Source: a virus
Direction: 5' to 3' (one strand)
Virus record (IMG/VR): IMGVR_UViG_3300025894_001094
Span: 1 to 60,067 of that record
DNA length: 60,067 bases
The notes under the pieces were generated by a model. That model saw only the letters and a list, made by a program, of their open reading frames with translations, ran no database searches and was not told the origin of the DNA. Position 1 is the stretch's first letter. Every line of letters starts with the position of its first letter. This document shows, in pieces, positions 10,185 to 19,819 of this stretch. A program made the position numbers and the translations under genes.

Positions 10185-11955
10185 GCGTTGTTGTTTCAAT
10201 AGCATCAACAGTAATTGCTGTTAAATCTTTACCTAATTTGTTTTCACGAATCGTCGAAACAAATCCCTGATTAGAAGGAACAGCAGAAATTTTTATTTCA
10301 ATTGCGTTTGCACCGGAAGGTTTAAATCCGGAGAGGTTGACTACTCCTGTTGCTGGATTATAATTTCCGATGTTATCAACTATAACTCTACCGCTAGTAG
10401 TAGAAATAACTTGCAAAATTTCAGAACCGAGTTTGTTTCTGACAACACAAGATAGTCCGGGTGGATAGTTAAATTCTGTTGACTGAACAATATAAACAAC
10501 AGAAGAAGGAGATTCAAGTACAGTAGGAAAGACTATCTGATATGCTTTTTCTTCGCCTAGACTAGGATTGAATCTTCGCTGAACTTTAATGGTTGCCTGA
10601 CTTGAAAGGACACCAGGATCTGCGGCATCTATTAAAGTCAATAAATTTGAACGTCTAAATGTTTCACTAAATTCATCAGTAACCGTATCGAGATAAGAAC
10701 CGACTACTCCTTCAATAGCAGATTCTATCGCGGGTATGGTAGAATAAGAAGACAACGTTTGGTTATATTGAAACGAAACAGCAACCTCAATAAATGTTAC
10801 AACTGGTTCGACAAAATCAACATCAAACGATGCAACTGAAAGGTTTTTGACTAGACTCCGAATAGATGCTTTGAAAGATTCATCAGGTGATGGTGTTATA
10901 GAAACATATACTGTTCCAAACTTAGGTGGCAAATTTTCTTCACCGCCCCAAGCAAGGATATCATTAATTTTGTTAGAAAAATTTCTTCTTATGAGCGCGG
11001 CATAATCGTCTGATGTGACCATTCTATTTTGCGAGGCATAAAGAAAGGGTGCTGATTTACGAATAGATTCTATGCTTTCTTTATTAGCACCATTAGATGA
11101 ATTAGAAATTGTAATAGGTATAATAGAAATATTTGCCCCTGCTCCATTGGGTATTGTAGCAGTTGTGGTAAATGTTCTAGCACCGTTAGCATCTTTTCCA
11201 GCAGTAGAATTATAGGTAACTACAATTTTATCACCGGCAAGAGGAATCTCCCCTAATCCTGCTCCATTACCGAAAGCAAGTTCATAGTATCCGTTAGGAG
11301 TTTCTTTGATAACATAAATTCTAGATGATTCGTTAATTTCAGATACAGTACTCACATTATAAAATGCTTTATTCGTTGCACCAACACCAACAGTAACCGT
11401 GCTAATATCCATGTCCTGATTAGGAATAACATAGGTATCGGTTTCGCTGTAAGGACCAGCAATAAACGTTTTTTGTTTTTCTGTTCCTTCTCGAACAATT
11501 ACATTTTCCCATGTGTACGAATATGGATCAGATCCTTTTTTGAATGCTGTATATTCTTCTGTTGTTTCAAAGGTGTATGTAATATCTTCGACAGTAGTTG
11601 TGAATTTAGTACCAGAAGGCAATGCAAGAATATTGGAAGATGCAGCAGATCCCTGTGCAGTAACATTGATTAAAGCAGTCGAAGACACTTTCGAATTAGG
11701 AATGTAACCGATAGCAGTTGAAAGACCAATTACCGATGAACGCAACTGAGCAGTACTGAGAAAGGATTCGTTAAGAGCAAAGTTAGCAGTGAGAGCATTG
11801 TAATGCGTGTTATACGCAAGAACATCCAAAAGATTAGACAACCCTGATGCTTCAAAATTGTAATCAGCAAAATCTGGTTTTTGTTCTAACCATGTTTTTA
11901 GATTATTACGAATTGCGTCAAAATCTAAACCTGTGCTGTTAATAGTAGTTGCCAT
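10180..11955 (-). CDS. gp6: Baseplate wedge protein gp6
   Basis: The 591-aa product has the gp6/baseplate J-like N-terminus: FDAIRNNLKTWLEQKP, then YNFEASGLSNLLDVLAYNTH and NALTANFALNESFLSTAQLR. Gp6 dimers link wedges into the ring of the baseplate. Its length is close to T4 gp6 (660 aa). It follows gp25 with no gap, the usual 25-6 order in many myophages. No truncation or odd composition. Confidence 0.9.
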   Translation of the reverse strand: MATTINSTGLDFDAIRNNLKTWLEQKPDFADYNFEASGLSNLLDVLAYNTHYNALTANFALNESFLSTAQLRSSVIGLSTAIGYIPNSKVSSTALINVTAQGSAASSNILALPSGTKFTTTVEDITYTFETTEEYTAFKKGSDPYSYTWENVIVREGTEKQKTFIAGPYSETDTYVIPNQDMDISTVTVGVGATNKAFYNVSTVSEINESSRIYVIKETPNGYYELAFGNGAGLGEIPLAGDKIVVTYNSTAGKDANGARTFTTTATIPNGAGANISIIPITISNSSNGANKESIESIRKSAPFLYASQNRMVTSDDYAALIRRNFSNKINDILAWGGEENLPPKFGTVYVSITPSPDESFKASIRSLVKNLSVASFDVDFVEPVVTFIEVAVSFQYNQTLSSYSTIPAIESAIEGVVGSYLDTVTDEFSETFRRSNLLTLIDAADPGVLSSQATIKVQRRFNPSLGEEKAYQIVFPTVLESPSSVVYIVQSTEFNYPPGLSCVVRNKLGSEILQVISTTSGRVIVDNIGNYNPATGVVNLSGFKPSGANAIEIKISAVPSNQGFVSTIRENKLGKDLTAITVDAIETTTL

Positions 11956-12399
11956 TTATCTTAACCTCGAAACTCCAGTTTCTAATGTGACGTTTTCATC
12001 TGTGTTCACGACCCTAAATTCTAATCTGACTTTTAGTTCGTTATTATCAGGATTTACAATTAATTCCAAATCGTTAATTTCTACTCTGGGTTCATACCGA
12101 GCAATTGCTCCTTGAACCTGTTCAATAAGGTCTTGCTCAACACCATCGTCTGCTAATTCGAATAACAAACCTCTTAGGTCTGCACCGAAATCAGGTCGAA
12201 AAGGTTTTTCAAACCTATTACATTGAAGAAGATTTCTAACTGCTTGTTTCACTGCTGCCGCATCTTTCTTCTTAAATATATCACCCGTGCTAGTATTAAC
12301 AGCAAAACTTAAATCAATATCCGAGTAAAGACGATCACGACTCGTATTGAGTGATGCACCCTGTAAATCGCCGTCTTCTGTTGAAAGTATCTTTGCCAT
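11956..12399 (-). CDS. gp25: Baseplate wedge protein gp25 (lysozyme-like GPW/gp25 family)
   Basis: The 147-aa protein matches the GPW/gp25 family in length (T4 gp25 132 aa) and pattern. AVKQAVRNLLQCNRFEKPFR followed by PDFGADLRGLLFEL is the conserved core, and the C-terminal part carries the EPRVEINDLELIV strand. Gp25 binds gp6 and the sheath initiator in the wedge core. No ribosome site is visible before the ATG; a TATAAATA octamer ends only 7 bp before it, and the upstream gene stops 9 bp before it, so translation may be coupled or leaderless. Confidence 0.9.
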   Translation of the reverse strand: MAKILSTEDGDLQGASLNTSRDRLYSDIDLSFAVNTSTGDIFKKKDAAAVKQAVRNLLQCNRFEKPFRPDFGADLRGLLFELADDGVEQDLIEQVQGAIARYEPRVEINDLELIVNPDNNELKVRLEFRVVNTDENVTLETGVSRLR

Positions 12400-12405
12400 G
12401 CAATT

Positions 12406-12413
12406 TATTTATA
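12406..12413 (-). promoter_or_regulatory. T4-type late promoter (TATAAATA) directly before gp25
   Basis: An exact octamer on the minus strand overlaps the stop codon of the upstream gene. At T4 spacing, transcription would begin essentially at the gp25 ATG, implying a leaderless or near-leaderless transcript, or a promoter that serves gene 6 further down. Confidence 0.55.
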
Positions 12414-12996
12414 ATAGAAGTTCGACCAACTCGTTTGATGATTGCAGATTAGTATTAAAAGTTGTCTCTATTCTTCTTAAAAACTGGATATCAAAGGATT
12501 CTGGGACAGTTGGCATCACAACAACGATTTGACATGATGGTATACCAGAAGGATCGTATGTATCGTAATCCAATATAAGTTTATCGTAGTCACAGTAATC
12601 TTTCCAATATACTGCCAAATCATAAGTCTTCGAATAATCTACCTCGCCTTTTGTGTTGATTACTTTATATACAATTGCTTTTCCTGTTTGCCTATAATCA
12701 TTTATTCCATCAGGAGTAACCGATTCATTTATAGCAGGGACATATATTCCTTCTGAAACAATAATTCTAAAATCATCAAAATCTGAGTTAGCAGTAGTCT
12801 TTTTTAATAATTCTGCATGGAGATACAGATTACGTGCAATTTGTTTTTTATCTGCTGATACTCTTTCAAATTGGTTTCTGCTACCTCTAGCACCAAGAAA
12901 TTTAGCAACAGAAATCCCCTGAGCAAGAACTGTTTTATTAGTAATATCGCTTGCAAAATTAGGATTGTAAGATGGGTCTACAAGATATATACTCAT
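12409..12996 (-). CDS. Unidentified baseplate-operon protein (195 aa)
   Basis: It begins MSIYLVDPSYNPNFASDIT and ends with an amphipathic helix (LRRIETTFNTNLQSSNELVE). No signal peptide, membrane segment or catalytic motif is seen. It overlaps the spike gene by four bases (ATGA type) and is followed by gp25, so it is almost certainly a structural or assembly component made with the hub and wedge. I do not recognise a named family. Confidence 0.65.
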   Translation of the reverse strand: MSIYLVDPSYNPNFASDITNKTVLAQGISVAKFLGARGSRNQFERVSADKKQIARNLYLHAELLKKTTANSDFDDFRIIVSEGIYVPAINESVTPDGINDYRQTGKAIVYKVINTKGEVDYSKTYDLAVYWKDYCDYDKLILDYDTYDPSGIPSCQIVVVMPTVPESFDIQFLRRIETTFNTNLQSSNELVELLL

Positions 12997-14474
12997 ATGA
13001 AAAACCTTTTACTCTTCAAATCGGCAGGGTTATTACCTAATGATTTGATCCCGAATTTTTTACTTTTCTTTCTACTAGAAGTTCTGCCGATTTCGCCATC
13101 CGTTGCTTTTGCGTAATCAGATGACAACAACCCAGCAGCAACTAAATTGCCAGTAAATTTATTGTTATTATAATTTGCTTCGTCTCTTAGTTTAGATCGT
13201 ATTTCTTCTATGGTAGGATCGCGATCAAACAAATTATCGTAGTCATCAGTCTTTAATATTTTTGCTACCAATGAATTGGGATCATCAACATCAGTATCTA
13301 TCACAACCTTTCGAATACCAAAATTACTTACTGCTAAGTGAGGAACGATAAGTTCACTCGTCGGTTCTGGAGCATCCGGAGGTGTTTCGATGAACGGGAA
13401 AATGGTTTCGTATTTAATCGGGTCTTTTGCAAAAGGCGAAGGACCTGTTTCTGCGTTTGCTTTCTGTGCTTGTCCTGCTTCATCTGCCCATTTAGCATGA
13501 TGAGATGTTCCTGCTTTATTAGCAAAATCAGAGGTGATTGCCTCTGCCGCTCTACCAACCAGAGTTCCGTAAAAGGATGTACCACCGTTTCCTGCACCAT
13601 CGGGGGGACCCGAATATGCTTTGCCGTAGTGATCAACCAATGTCCCTCCGATAGTTCCCTTGGTACCAAGGACTGATATAATTAACCCTGTAATATTGGT
13701 TACCTTCGAAGATGCTGCCCATTCTGTTTCCGCAGTAGTGACAAGGGATTTTCCAGAAGTGATTTCCACGTCTCCTTGTGTCCAACTTCTTAGATTTCCT
13801 TTCGAAAATTGATCGGTGTTACCCAAAACAATTGCGCTTGAATTTTTAACAACTTTGGTACTCTTCGAACCTTTAATTACTTTGTTCTCATTCTTATCAA
13901 CTTCTTTGATGTAACTTCCATGTACTGCAATATCTTTATTTCCAGCAACATCTAAACTATAATTACCATCAACCGTTACATTATAGTCACCGGTAACACG
14001 AACGTTTAGATTTCCTTTGTATACAAGATTACCTTCGCCTTCTACGATTACAGTATGATCGCCACCAGTAACTTCAACTTTTTTATTAACTGCTGAAAAT
14101 AATATTGAACCGTCAGCACGTAATTCTAATCCAGAACCAGAACGATGTTTCATAATCATTCTTTCACCACCGGGTGTATCGTCTATCTCCCAAGAATGAC
14201 CAGACAAAGTTTGTTCTACTTGGTTGTATGGATACTGTGAAGGTTTCTGGTCTGGAAGATCAATAGACACTCCAATATCGCCACCACTATTATATAATTT
14301 AGAAGTAGTCTCGCCTTTGGCAGATTTATTAGTTGAAGATCCAAAAAAATAATCTTGTTTAGGATACTCTCCGCTCGCGTCACTAAAACCGGTTCTTGAT
14401 ATCCCTTGTGTTTCTTCGGTTCCTTCTCCGATGACCTTGATACGTTTTGTTATGTTATCTTTTTTGGTTGTCAT
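12993..14474 (-). CDS. Central spike protein with beta-helix repeats (gp5 C-domain/VgrG needle-like)
   Basis: Residues about 120-240 carry short alternating beta repeats (VRVTGDYNVTVDGNYSLDVA, then NKDIAVHGSYIKEVDKNEN), the pattern of the intertwined beta-helix in T4 gp5C and VgrG needles. The C-terminal third is Pro/Asp-rich and ends in a basic segment (SSRKKSKKFG). It is encoded directly after the tail amidase and the gp5-like OB/lysozyme protein, so spike, lysozyme and amidase functions are split over three genes rather than one gp5. It would form the membrane-piercing tip. No metal-binding tip motif was identified. Confidence 0.65.
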   Translation of the reverse strand: MTTKKDNITKRIKVIGEGTEETQGISRTGFSDASGEYPKQDYFFGSSTNKSAKGETTSKLYNSGGDIGVSIDLPDQKPSQYPYNQVEQTLSGHSWEIDDTPGGERMIMKHRSGSGLELRADGSILFSAVNKKVEVTGGDHTVIVEGEGNLVYKGNLNVRVTGDYNVTVDGNYSLDVAGNKDIAVHGSYIKEVDKNENKVIKGSKSTKVVKNSSAIVLGNTDQFSKGNLRSWTQGDVEITSGKSLVTTAETEWAASSKVTNITGLIISVLGTKGTIGGTLVDHYGKAYSGPPDGAGNGGTSFYGTLVGRAAEAITSDFANKAGTSHHAKWADEAGQAQKANAETGPSPFAKDPIKYETIFPFIETPPDAPEPTSELIVPHLAVSNFGIRKVVIDTDVDDPNSLVAKILKTDDYDNLFDRDPTIEEIRSKLRDEANYNNNKFTGNLVAAGLLSSDYAKATDGEIGRTSSRKKSKKFGIKSLGNNPADLKSKRFFI

Positions 14475-16375
14475 TTTGGCAACTCTGCTGTTATTAATTC
14501 ACTGGGAGTAAAAGGTCCACGAGATGACGGATCATCAAAGAGACTTTTCTTATTGAATAGATCCTCTACATAATCTCTTACATCGAATCCCGGATCTTGC
14601 TCTTCTGGATCTATATCGTTATGACCCAGTATTTGACCACCAGGAAAACGATTATAAAATGCCTGACAAAATTCTCGAAAGGTATTCATCTGAGATAAGG
14701 TTATTGATGTTGCGCTTCTGTACGAAGTGGGAAACTCTGTTCCAGAAGGCGCATTTATTCCGCCTACAAAAACAATTCCTATACTGTACTCATCATGTCC
14801 GTTTATTTCCGAATGTTCACCCTTAATGTTAACTGATCTTCCTCTTTGTAAACTTCCATCTCTACGTATCACATAGTGGTATCCAATACCTCTTCCTATG
14901 CCCAATTTAATATGAGTCTTATTTATTTCTTCTGAACCGATGTTTTTATTAGAGTAAGTATCTGACCAATGTACAACAAGTTCAGTAACCTCTCTATTAA
15001 CCTTTTTAAATTCTGCTTCTAATTCTTCAACAGAAGACACATAAGTGTATACCGCTGTTGATGGGTCTGCGGTATTGTCAGTTGATGATGATTGCATATC
15101 AAAAGGATCCGCAAAAGCAGACTCTTCATTTTCTACCAAAACTGTTCCTGCAATAGTCGTATCAAGGTCGTCTAAACTAGCATTAATTTCATCAACGCTT
15201 TTACCTGATGCTTTGGCAATTTCATCGACTGCTTGGTCTCTTTCTTCTTTTGTTCCCTGAGTCAATCTTAGTATTTCGTCTCGTTTCTCAGCAGACAATG
15301 TCGGAGCAAGTTCTTGAATTCTGTTGTTTCCTGCGTTTGACATTCTTTCAACTGCACCTTGAAGAACGCCAGTAGAAGATCCCCCTAGAAGAGATTTCAC
15401 GCTAAGTCCGTAACCGAGTTTTCCTTGTGTGAGTTCACCAAGTTTTTTATCTACACCGCCGAGAACAGCATCTTTTACAATGCTTCCCAGTTTACCTGTT
15501 TGTTCAGAAAAATCATTTCCTAATTTATCAGTATCGATACCGATACCTTTTGTTATTTTATTTTCTACGCTAGTAACAGCACTTGATACGGAACCTTTGA
15601 GATCATCACCTAAACCCTGCAACTTGGTTTGTGCATCTGATATTCCGCCCAGATCACCTGCTAAATTCTTACCAACATCACCCGGCGTTGCTGCTGGGTT
15701 AACTGGAAGCGTCCCACCGACAACATCTCCAACAGCACCTTCAATTTCTGCCGCAGCAGTATCAGCAATAGCATTTGCTTCAGCAGTAAGTTCATTTAAT
15801 TTATCTACTGATGGAAATGCTCCTACACCATCTTTTATTTTTTCTAAAAGACTGGGTTGACCTTTTGGCATTACGTTGCCAGATATTTTTTGTACATATC
15901 CGCTAAAAACATTTAACCCAGAAATTTTAGAAAGAGTGGCATTGATAGACGAATCGATTAATGCAGCAGGGTTTGCGGATGATTGTTCTAATCGAACATT
16001 GCCATCAGAATCAGGTTCGCTCCACGATAAACTTAATTTTATACCCTGTGCTTTTGCTTTGTCTATTTTTTCTTCCCCTGCTAAATTAACAGCATCAGTT
16101 AAAGCAGTTAATGAGTCAGTGACCACACCTTCAACGGCACCACCACCAGTTAACTTTCCAGTGACATCAGTAGAAAGAGAACTAATACTTTCTATGCCGC
16201 CATTAATTTGTCCAGCAACTTGTCCGACTTTTGTTTCGGTAGCATCAGAGAACGCAGTTTTTAGATCGTTTGCTTTGTCAGTAATTTCTGATTTATAAGC
16301 GGCACCACTAGCAGCAACGTTGTTTTTTAAGTTAGACTTAATTGCTTTTTTAGAAAGAGTTTTTTCAACTGTCAT
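14471..16375 (-). CDS. Tail-associated N-acetylmuramoyl-L-alanine amidase with long helical N-terminus (634 aa)
   Basis: The C-terminal domain (about 440-605) is an Amidase_2/PGRP domain. TELVVHWSDTY supplies the first His (about 469), GIGYHYVIRRDGSLQRGR the Tyr/His core, and GHNDIDPEEQDPGFDV the last His and Asp. These match the His-His-Asp zinc ligands of AmpD-type amidases, with Asp where T7 lysozyme has Cys. Residues 1-430 are Ala/Gly/Lys-rich with repeated small helices and no known domain. It overlaps both the gp5-like and spike genes by four bases. Likely carried in the tail to cut peptidoglycan during entry. Confidence 0.8.
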   Translation of the reverse strand: MTVEKTLSKKAIKSNLKNNVAASGAAYKSEITDKANDLKTAFSDATETKVGQVAGQINGGIESISSLSTDVTGKLTGGGAVEGVVTDSLTALTDAVNLAGEEKIDKAKAQGIKLSLSWSEPDSDGNVRLEQSSANPAALIDSSINATLSKISGLNVFSGYVQKISGNVMPKGQPSLLEKIKDGVGAFPSVDKLNELTAEANAIADTAAAEIEGAVGDVVGGTLPVNPAATPGDVGKNLAGDLGGISDAQTKLQGLGDDLKGSVSSAVTSVENKITKGIGIDTDKLGNDFSEQTGKLGSIVKDAVLGGVDKKLGELTQGKLGYGLSVKSLLGGSSTGVLQGAVERMSNAGNNRIQELAPTLSAEKRDEILRLTQGTKEERDQAVDEIAKASGKSVDEINASLDDLDTTIAGTVLVENEESAFADPFDMQSSSTDNTADPSTAVYTYVSSVEELEAEFKKVNREVTELVVHWSDTYSNKNIGSEEINKTHIKLGIGRGIGYHYVIRRDGSLQRGRSVNIKGEHSEINGHDEYSIGIVFVGGINAPSGTEFPTSYRSATSITLSQMNTFREFCQAFYNRFPGGQILGHNDIDPEEQDPGFDVRDYVEDLFNKKSLFDDPSSRGPFTPSELITAELPK

Positions 16376-17238
16376 GATGTAACCTCTTCGAATGCTGCTT
16401 CACATTTTTCTAGCGGATTGTTTAGACTTTTTTTAATATAGTATTTAGTGATAGCATCGCATGCGTCTTTTATGTTCTTGCTCTGTTTAAGTTTTTTATT
16501 AGCAAGTCCTTGGGAAGTTCTAAGTTCATAAACCACGAATTGTAATTGTGTTGAATATGTTTTAAAAGTATTCTTTGGATCAAAGAGCGAACCGAATTGT
16601 ATTAATTTTTGATATCTGTTACCTCTTTTAGTGTCCCACTTACCTATCCCCTCTTCATCGCTATCATCATCAGAAGCATATGTTTCAAAATTAGATGCTG
16701 TTTCTAAGTTTCCGGTAATAGCAGCACTCTCCATTGGAGTAAACCCATTGTCGATAAAAAATTTCAATGCTTGACTTCTTCTTCTTGCTACACTTCTTCC
16801 TGTTCGAGAGTCATCATCATCTATTTTAATGTTGACAACATTCTGTTGTTTTTCTTGTTCAGTATTAAAAGAGAATTCTTTTTGTCCGTCTCTTCTTTGC
16901 ACTTCGGTAGGTAATTCAATCCGAGGAAAACTTCCGACTATTAGTGGTAGTTGAGATGATTTACCGTCTAAAAACATGCCGAACACAAAAGCACCCGCTG
17001 TCAACTGTGGTATTCTTCCTAAACCAGATATACCACCTTCGGTGTTGGGTATCAAAACTTGTGCCCACGGAAGATCGCTTTCGCTAATATCACCCGTATA
17101 CTGGTTGTGTACACCATATATCCGAACACGAACTCTACCTTCAAAACCAGGTGGTGGAGTAGCGTTCACTACGGTAGCAACGAACCAACGAATATCATCA
17201 CCGTAATATTCTCTCGGTAAAGAGTTAGGAAAAATCAC
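16372..17238 (-). CDS. gp5: gp5-like hub protein: OB-fold plus tail lysozyme domain (288 aa)
   Basis: Residues about 17-110 are an OB-fold of the gp5/VgrG type (EGRVRVRIYGVH, LPWAQVLIP, FVFGMFLDGKSSQLPLIVGS). Residues about 150-270 (ALKFFIDNGFTPMESAAITG, then NLETASNF and GIGKWDTKRGNRYQ) resemble the Phage_lysozyme2 tail-lysin domain, with a Glu in the first helix region, rather than the GH24 lysozyme of T4 gp5. T4 gp5 is 575 aa; here the beta-helix is a separate gene downstream. Four-base overlaps with both neighbours indicate coupling. Assignment of the lysozyme subfamily is by pattern memory. Confidence 0.72.
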   Translation of the reverse strand: MIFPNSLPREYYGDDIRWFVATVVNATPPPGFEGRVRVRIYGVHNQYTGDISESDLPWAQVLIPNTEGGISGLGRIPQLTAGAFVFGMFLDGKSSQLPLIVGSFPRIELPTEVQRRDGQKEFSFNTEQEKQQNVVNIKIDDDDSRTGRSVARRRSQALKFFIDNGFTPMESAAITGNLETASNFETYASDDDSDEEGIGKWDTKRGNRYQKLIQFGSLFDPKNTFKTYSTQLQFVVYELRTSQGLANKKLKQSKNIKDACDAITKYYIKKSLNNPLEKCEAAFEEVTS

Positions 17239-18560
17239 GAGATTGCCTCTGGTAGTCTGTTGAGTTTAGTCATCTCGCACGTTATGAGATGCTTGGTTTC
17301 TCGGAAAACGTGTTTAGTTCTATAAACAAGATAATCACCTGTCCAACGATTGTCGTAAATTTTTTCTGTGCCTTCTTCTGACGATAAAACATTTAAACGG
17401 CATCTGTCTCCCACTGTTGCTTTTGATATGAGAAAGGCAATCCCAGGAACAACAATGGTAATCATGTTACTCAATAATGCTTGACGTATTATATTGTTCT
17501 TAATTTTAAGCGAAAAGTCAGCATTAGATATGTCATCGTGGTATGTTCTATAATCCGGATACATATTTGACGAAGTAACCTGATGCCAATAGATTGAGTT
17601 GAAGTCTTCTATTGCACGATCTTGGATCTGTTGGTTTTCATCATAAACATCTTGTACAGCAGAAGGGTCTAAGATTTCGTTTGCTTGCATATTTTCCAAT
17701 ACATTTTTAATAGTAATTTTAGATCTGTAAGAGATACCAGTTGCAACATCGGTATTGGTATAGAAACTACCATAAACACCTTCTTCTACTTGCGTAAGAC
17801 TGTCTACTGGGGAACCGAAATCTATATGAGACACAGTAGTAGAAGCACTGGCAGGATCTAAACTAGTTGACGCATTAGTTGCTGCTTGTGAGAATGTGTA
17901 TGGAATCTTTTTATTAAATGCTTCTTGAACTAACATTGCATCTAAATCACCTAACCGTAAATTATTATCATGTATAGAAGAATATAAAAAGAAAGGGGAT
18001 CCAAACTGAGTAGTTGTTCTATCAACTAAAACCTCACATGCTTCGAGGGGTGTTAAATACGGTACAATGTACTTTCTTTCACCTTGGGCACTAATACTGT
18101 TTGTTAAATAAGAGAGGTCAACTGTTTTATTCAATTCACTATTTAAAATCTGTGTAATAGTTCTTTCAAGTGATCCTGTATATGCTCTGCTAAAAGGTTT
18201 TAATGCGCTAACGTATGCATGAGGTTCTATCATCTCAAAATTGTAAGTCGATGAAGTATCATTCACTTTAACAGTTTTAGTTAATGCATATAATAAAAAT
18301 GTTTTATCAATAATAGATTCGGAATTTTCTTCTGCTCCTGAAATTCGGAGAGTTAAATATTCAGTTCCTTTGAATGATATTTTACTAAAAATTCCTGTAT
18401 CATCTGTTATAATGACAGAACCCGTTAACCACGCAGACTCTAAATCTTCATAGATGATTATTTCGAAGATATTACCACTAACTTCAATTTCCTTTTCTAG
18501 AAATCTGTCAGCAGTAATAAAAGCTTCAACAATTTTATATTGTTGGTCTTGTCCCGCCAT
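17235..18560 (-). CDS. gp27: Baseplate hub protein, gp27-like (441 aa)
   Basis: The N-terminus (ITADRFLEKEIEVSGNIFEI, then IYEDLESAWLTGSVIITDDT) has the tube-like strand pattern of gp27/gpD hub proteins. The middle section (PYLTPLEACEVLVDRTTTQF) matches the helix that precedes the second tube-like domain in this family. Its length is near T4 gp27 (391 aa). It lies between gp53 and the gp5-like protein, as expected for a hub that seats the spike complex. No enzymatic motif. Confidence 0.65.
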   Translation of the reverse strand: MAGQDQQYKIVEAFITADRFLEKEIEVSGNIFEIIIYEDLESAWLTGSVIITDDTGIFSKISFKGTEYLTLRISGAEENSESIIDKTFLLYALTKTVKVNDTSSTYNFEMIEPHAYVSALKPFSRAYTGSLERTITQILNSELNKTVDLSYLTNSISAQGERKYIVPYLTPLEACEVLVDRTTTQFGSPFFLYSSIHDNNLRLGDLDAMLVQEAFNKKIPYTFSQAATNASTSLDPASASTTVSHIDFGSPVDSLTQVEEGVYGSFYTNTDVATGISYRSKITIKNVLENMQANEILDPSAVQDVYDENQQIQDRAIEDFNSIYWHQVTSSNMYPDYRTYHDDISNADFSLKIKNNIIRQALLSNMITIVVPGIAFLISKATVGDRCRLNVLSSEEGTEKIYDNRWTGDYLVYRTKHVFRETKHLITCEMTKLNRLPEAIS

Positions 18561-18562
18561 AA

Positions 18563-19819
18563 TTAACCTTTAACCAGTCGCTGGAACTCAGAAGTAATCC
18601 TTGAAATCAAACCGGGTCTAATTACTCTAATTCTAGCAGCATCCTCATTGGATTTTTTGAGGTATTCATAATTTGTAACTACCGCACTTAATCCGGGAAC
18701 ACCAATATCAATATTACCACCATCTGGATAAGGTCCAGGAGAAATGTCCACTCCATCTACAATGTCGGTTGGGTAATCTGGATCTAACCATTCACCAGTG
18801 CTACTTTCATAATGGTGAAGAGCATTAGGTTCTATTACTAACCCTGTTGCGGTAACCGTGCTGACTTCGTCTTGTGTTTTGAATTCTGTAATATCAGGAA
18901 CTAACAAATGAAACTCTTTTCCGTTTCGAACTTCATCTTTAACAATCACTTGCCCATAATCGTGGTTTCTATAAACATCTAGACCACCCCAGATATTAAC
19001 GGTTTCATTAATAAAAGGTTGACTTGCCGGTTTATCGATAGTAATAACGGTTGGGGTTAGATTAGTTATCTTACTTCCTGATTGGATACCGGTTCCTGTT
19101 ACATAGTCACCTATTCTTGCATCTATTGTAGAATAATCGTTGACATACAAATCTTTTGCGGCACCACCCCAAAAGGTAAATGTGGTTGGTTGAGTGCCAT
19201 CAACAATTTCATAGTCATCTTCTGTAACGTTAGACAAAGTGATAATGTTATTGATTCGATCGATAGCAGTAACGGTAGTCCCTACTGGTATAAACAACCC
19301 CGAGATATTCATACCTTCAACGATTCCAGTTGTAGTCGTAATAGGTATTTGATTATCAGGCAGAGGATCGTCTCCACTAGTTCCTATTGCTACCGTTGAA
19401 GTAAACGTACTAGCTTCCGTTCCTGAATTTGTTGTCGAACCCAAAGAATATTTCCATTTACTGTTCTCAGTGAACAAGTTGAAATCTGCAACAGTTACCG
19501 GATAGAAAATAGCACCATCATATCGTTTGACAGCAAAACTTTCGAATCTATTTTGATCTAATGGCCATCCGGTTTCTCTTAAAATAGGGTTCATCAAAAA
19601 GAAGGTCCAATAATTATCGGTGGTCCCATAGATCTTCTCTGATAATGTATCCGGACGCTCTCCGTCTTTTATATAATAATAATCATAGAATGATACGAGA
19701 TCATCGATCTGATCTAAAAGATCTACGTAAATAGAAAGATCTTCAATAAAGACTCTTGTTGACTCGTCTTCATTACCAAATCGATACTCAACTAATGAGA
19801 AGTTTTTAAAATAAGACAT
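18563..19819 (-). CDS. gp53: Baseplate wedge protein gp53 (LysM-like N-domain)
   Basis: The segment YYIKDGERPDTLSEKIYGTT followed by NYWTFFLMNPI matches T4 gp53 (YYIKGSPRPEELANAIYG, LYWVLLMCN), the LysM-like part that clamps wedges together. At 418 aa it is about twice T4 gp53 (196 aa); the extra length is a beta-rich insert at residues 130-330. It overlaps gp48 by one base. Confident for the N-terminal half; the insert is unexplained. Confidence 0.8.
   Translation of the reverse strand: MSYFKNFSLVEYRFGNEDESTRVFIEDLSIYVDLLDQIDDLVSFYDYYYIKDGERPDTLSEKIYGTTDNYWTFFLMNPILRETGWPLDQNRFESFAVKRYDGAIFYPVTVADFNLFTENSKWKYSLGSTTNSGTEASTFTSTVAIGTSGDDPLPDNQIPITTTTGIVEGMNISGLFIPVGTTVTAIDRINNIITLSNVTEDDYEIVDGTQPTTFTFWGGAAKDLYVNDYSTIDARIGDYVTGTGIQSGSKITNLTPTVITIDKPASQPFINETVNIWGGLDVYRNHDYGQVIVKDEVRNGKEFHLLVPDITEFKTQDEVSTVTATGLVIEPNALHHYESSTGEWLDPDYPTDIVDGVDISPGPYPDGGNIDIGVPGLSAVVTNYEYLKKSNEDAARIRVIRPGLISRITSEFQRLVKG

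Noticed and set aside
15429-15860. 143-aa plus-strand frame opposite the amidase N-terminal region
   Set aside because: Pro/Ser-rich mirror of an Ala/Gly-rich coding strand; typical shadow.
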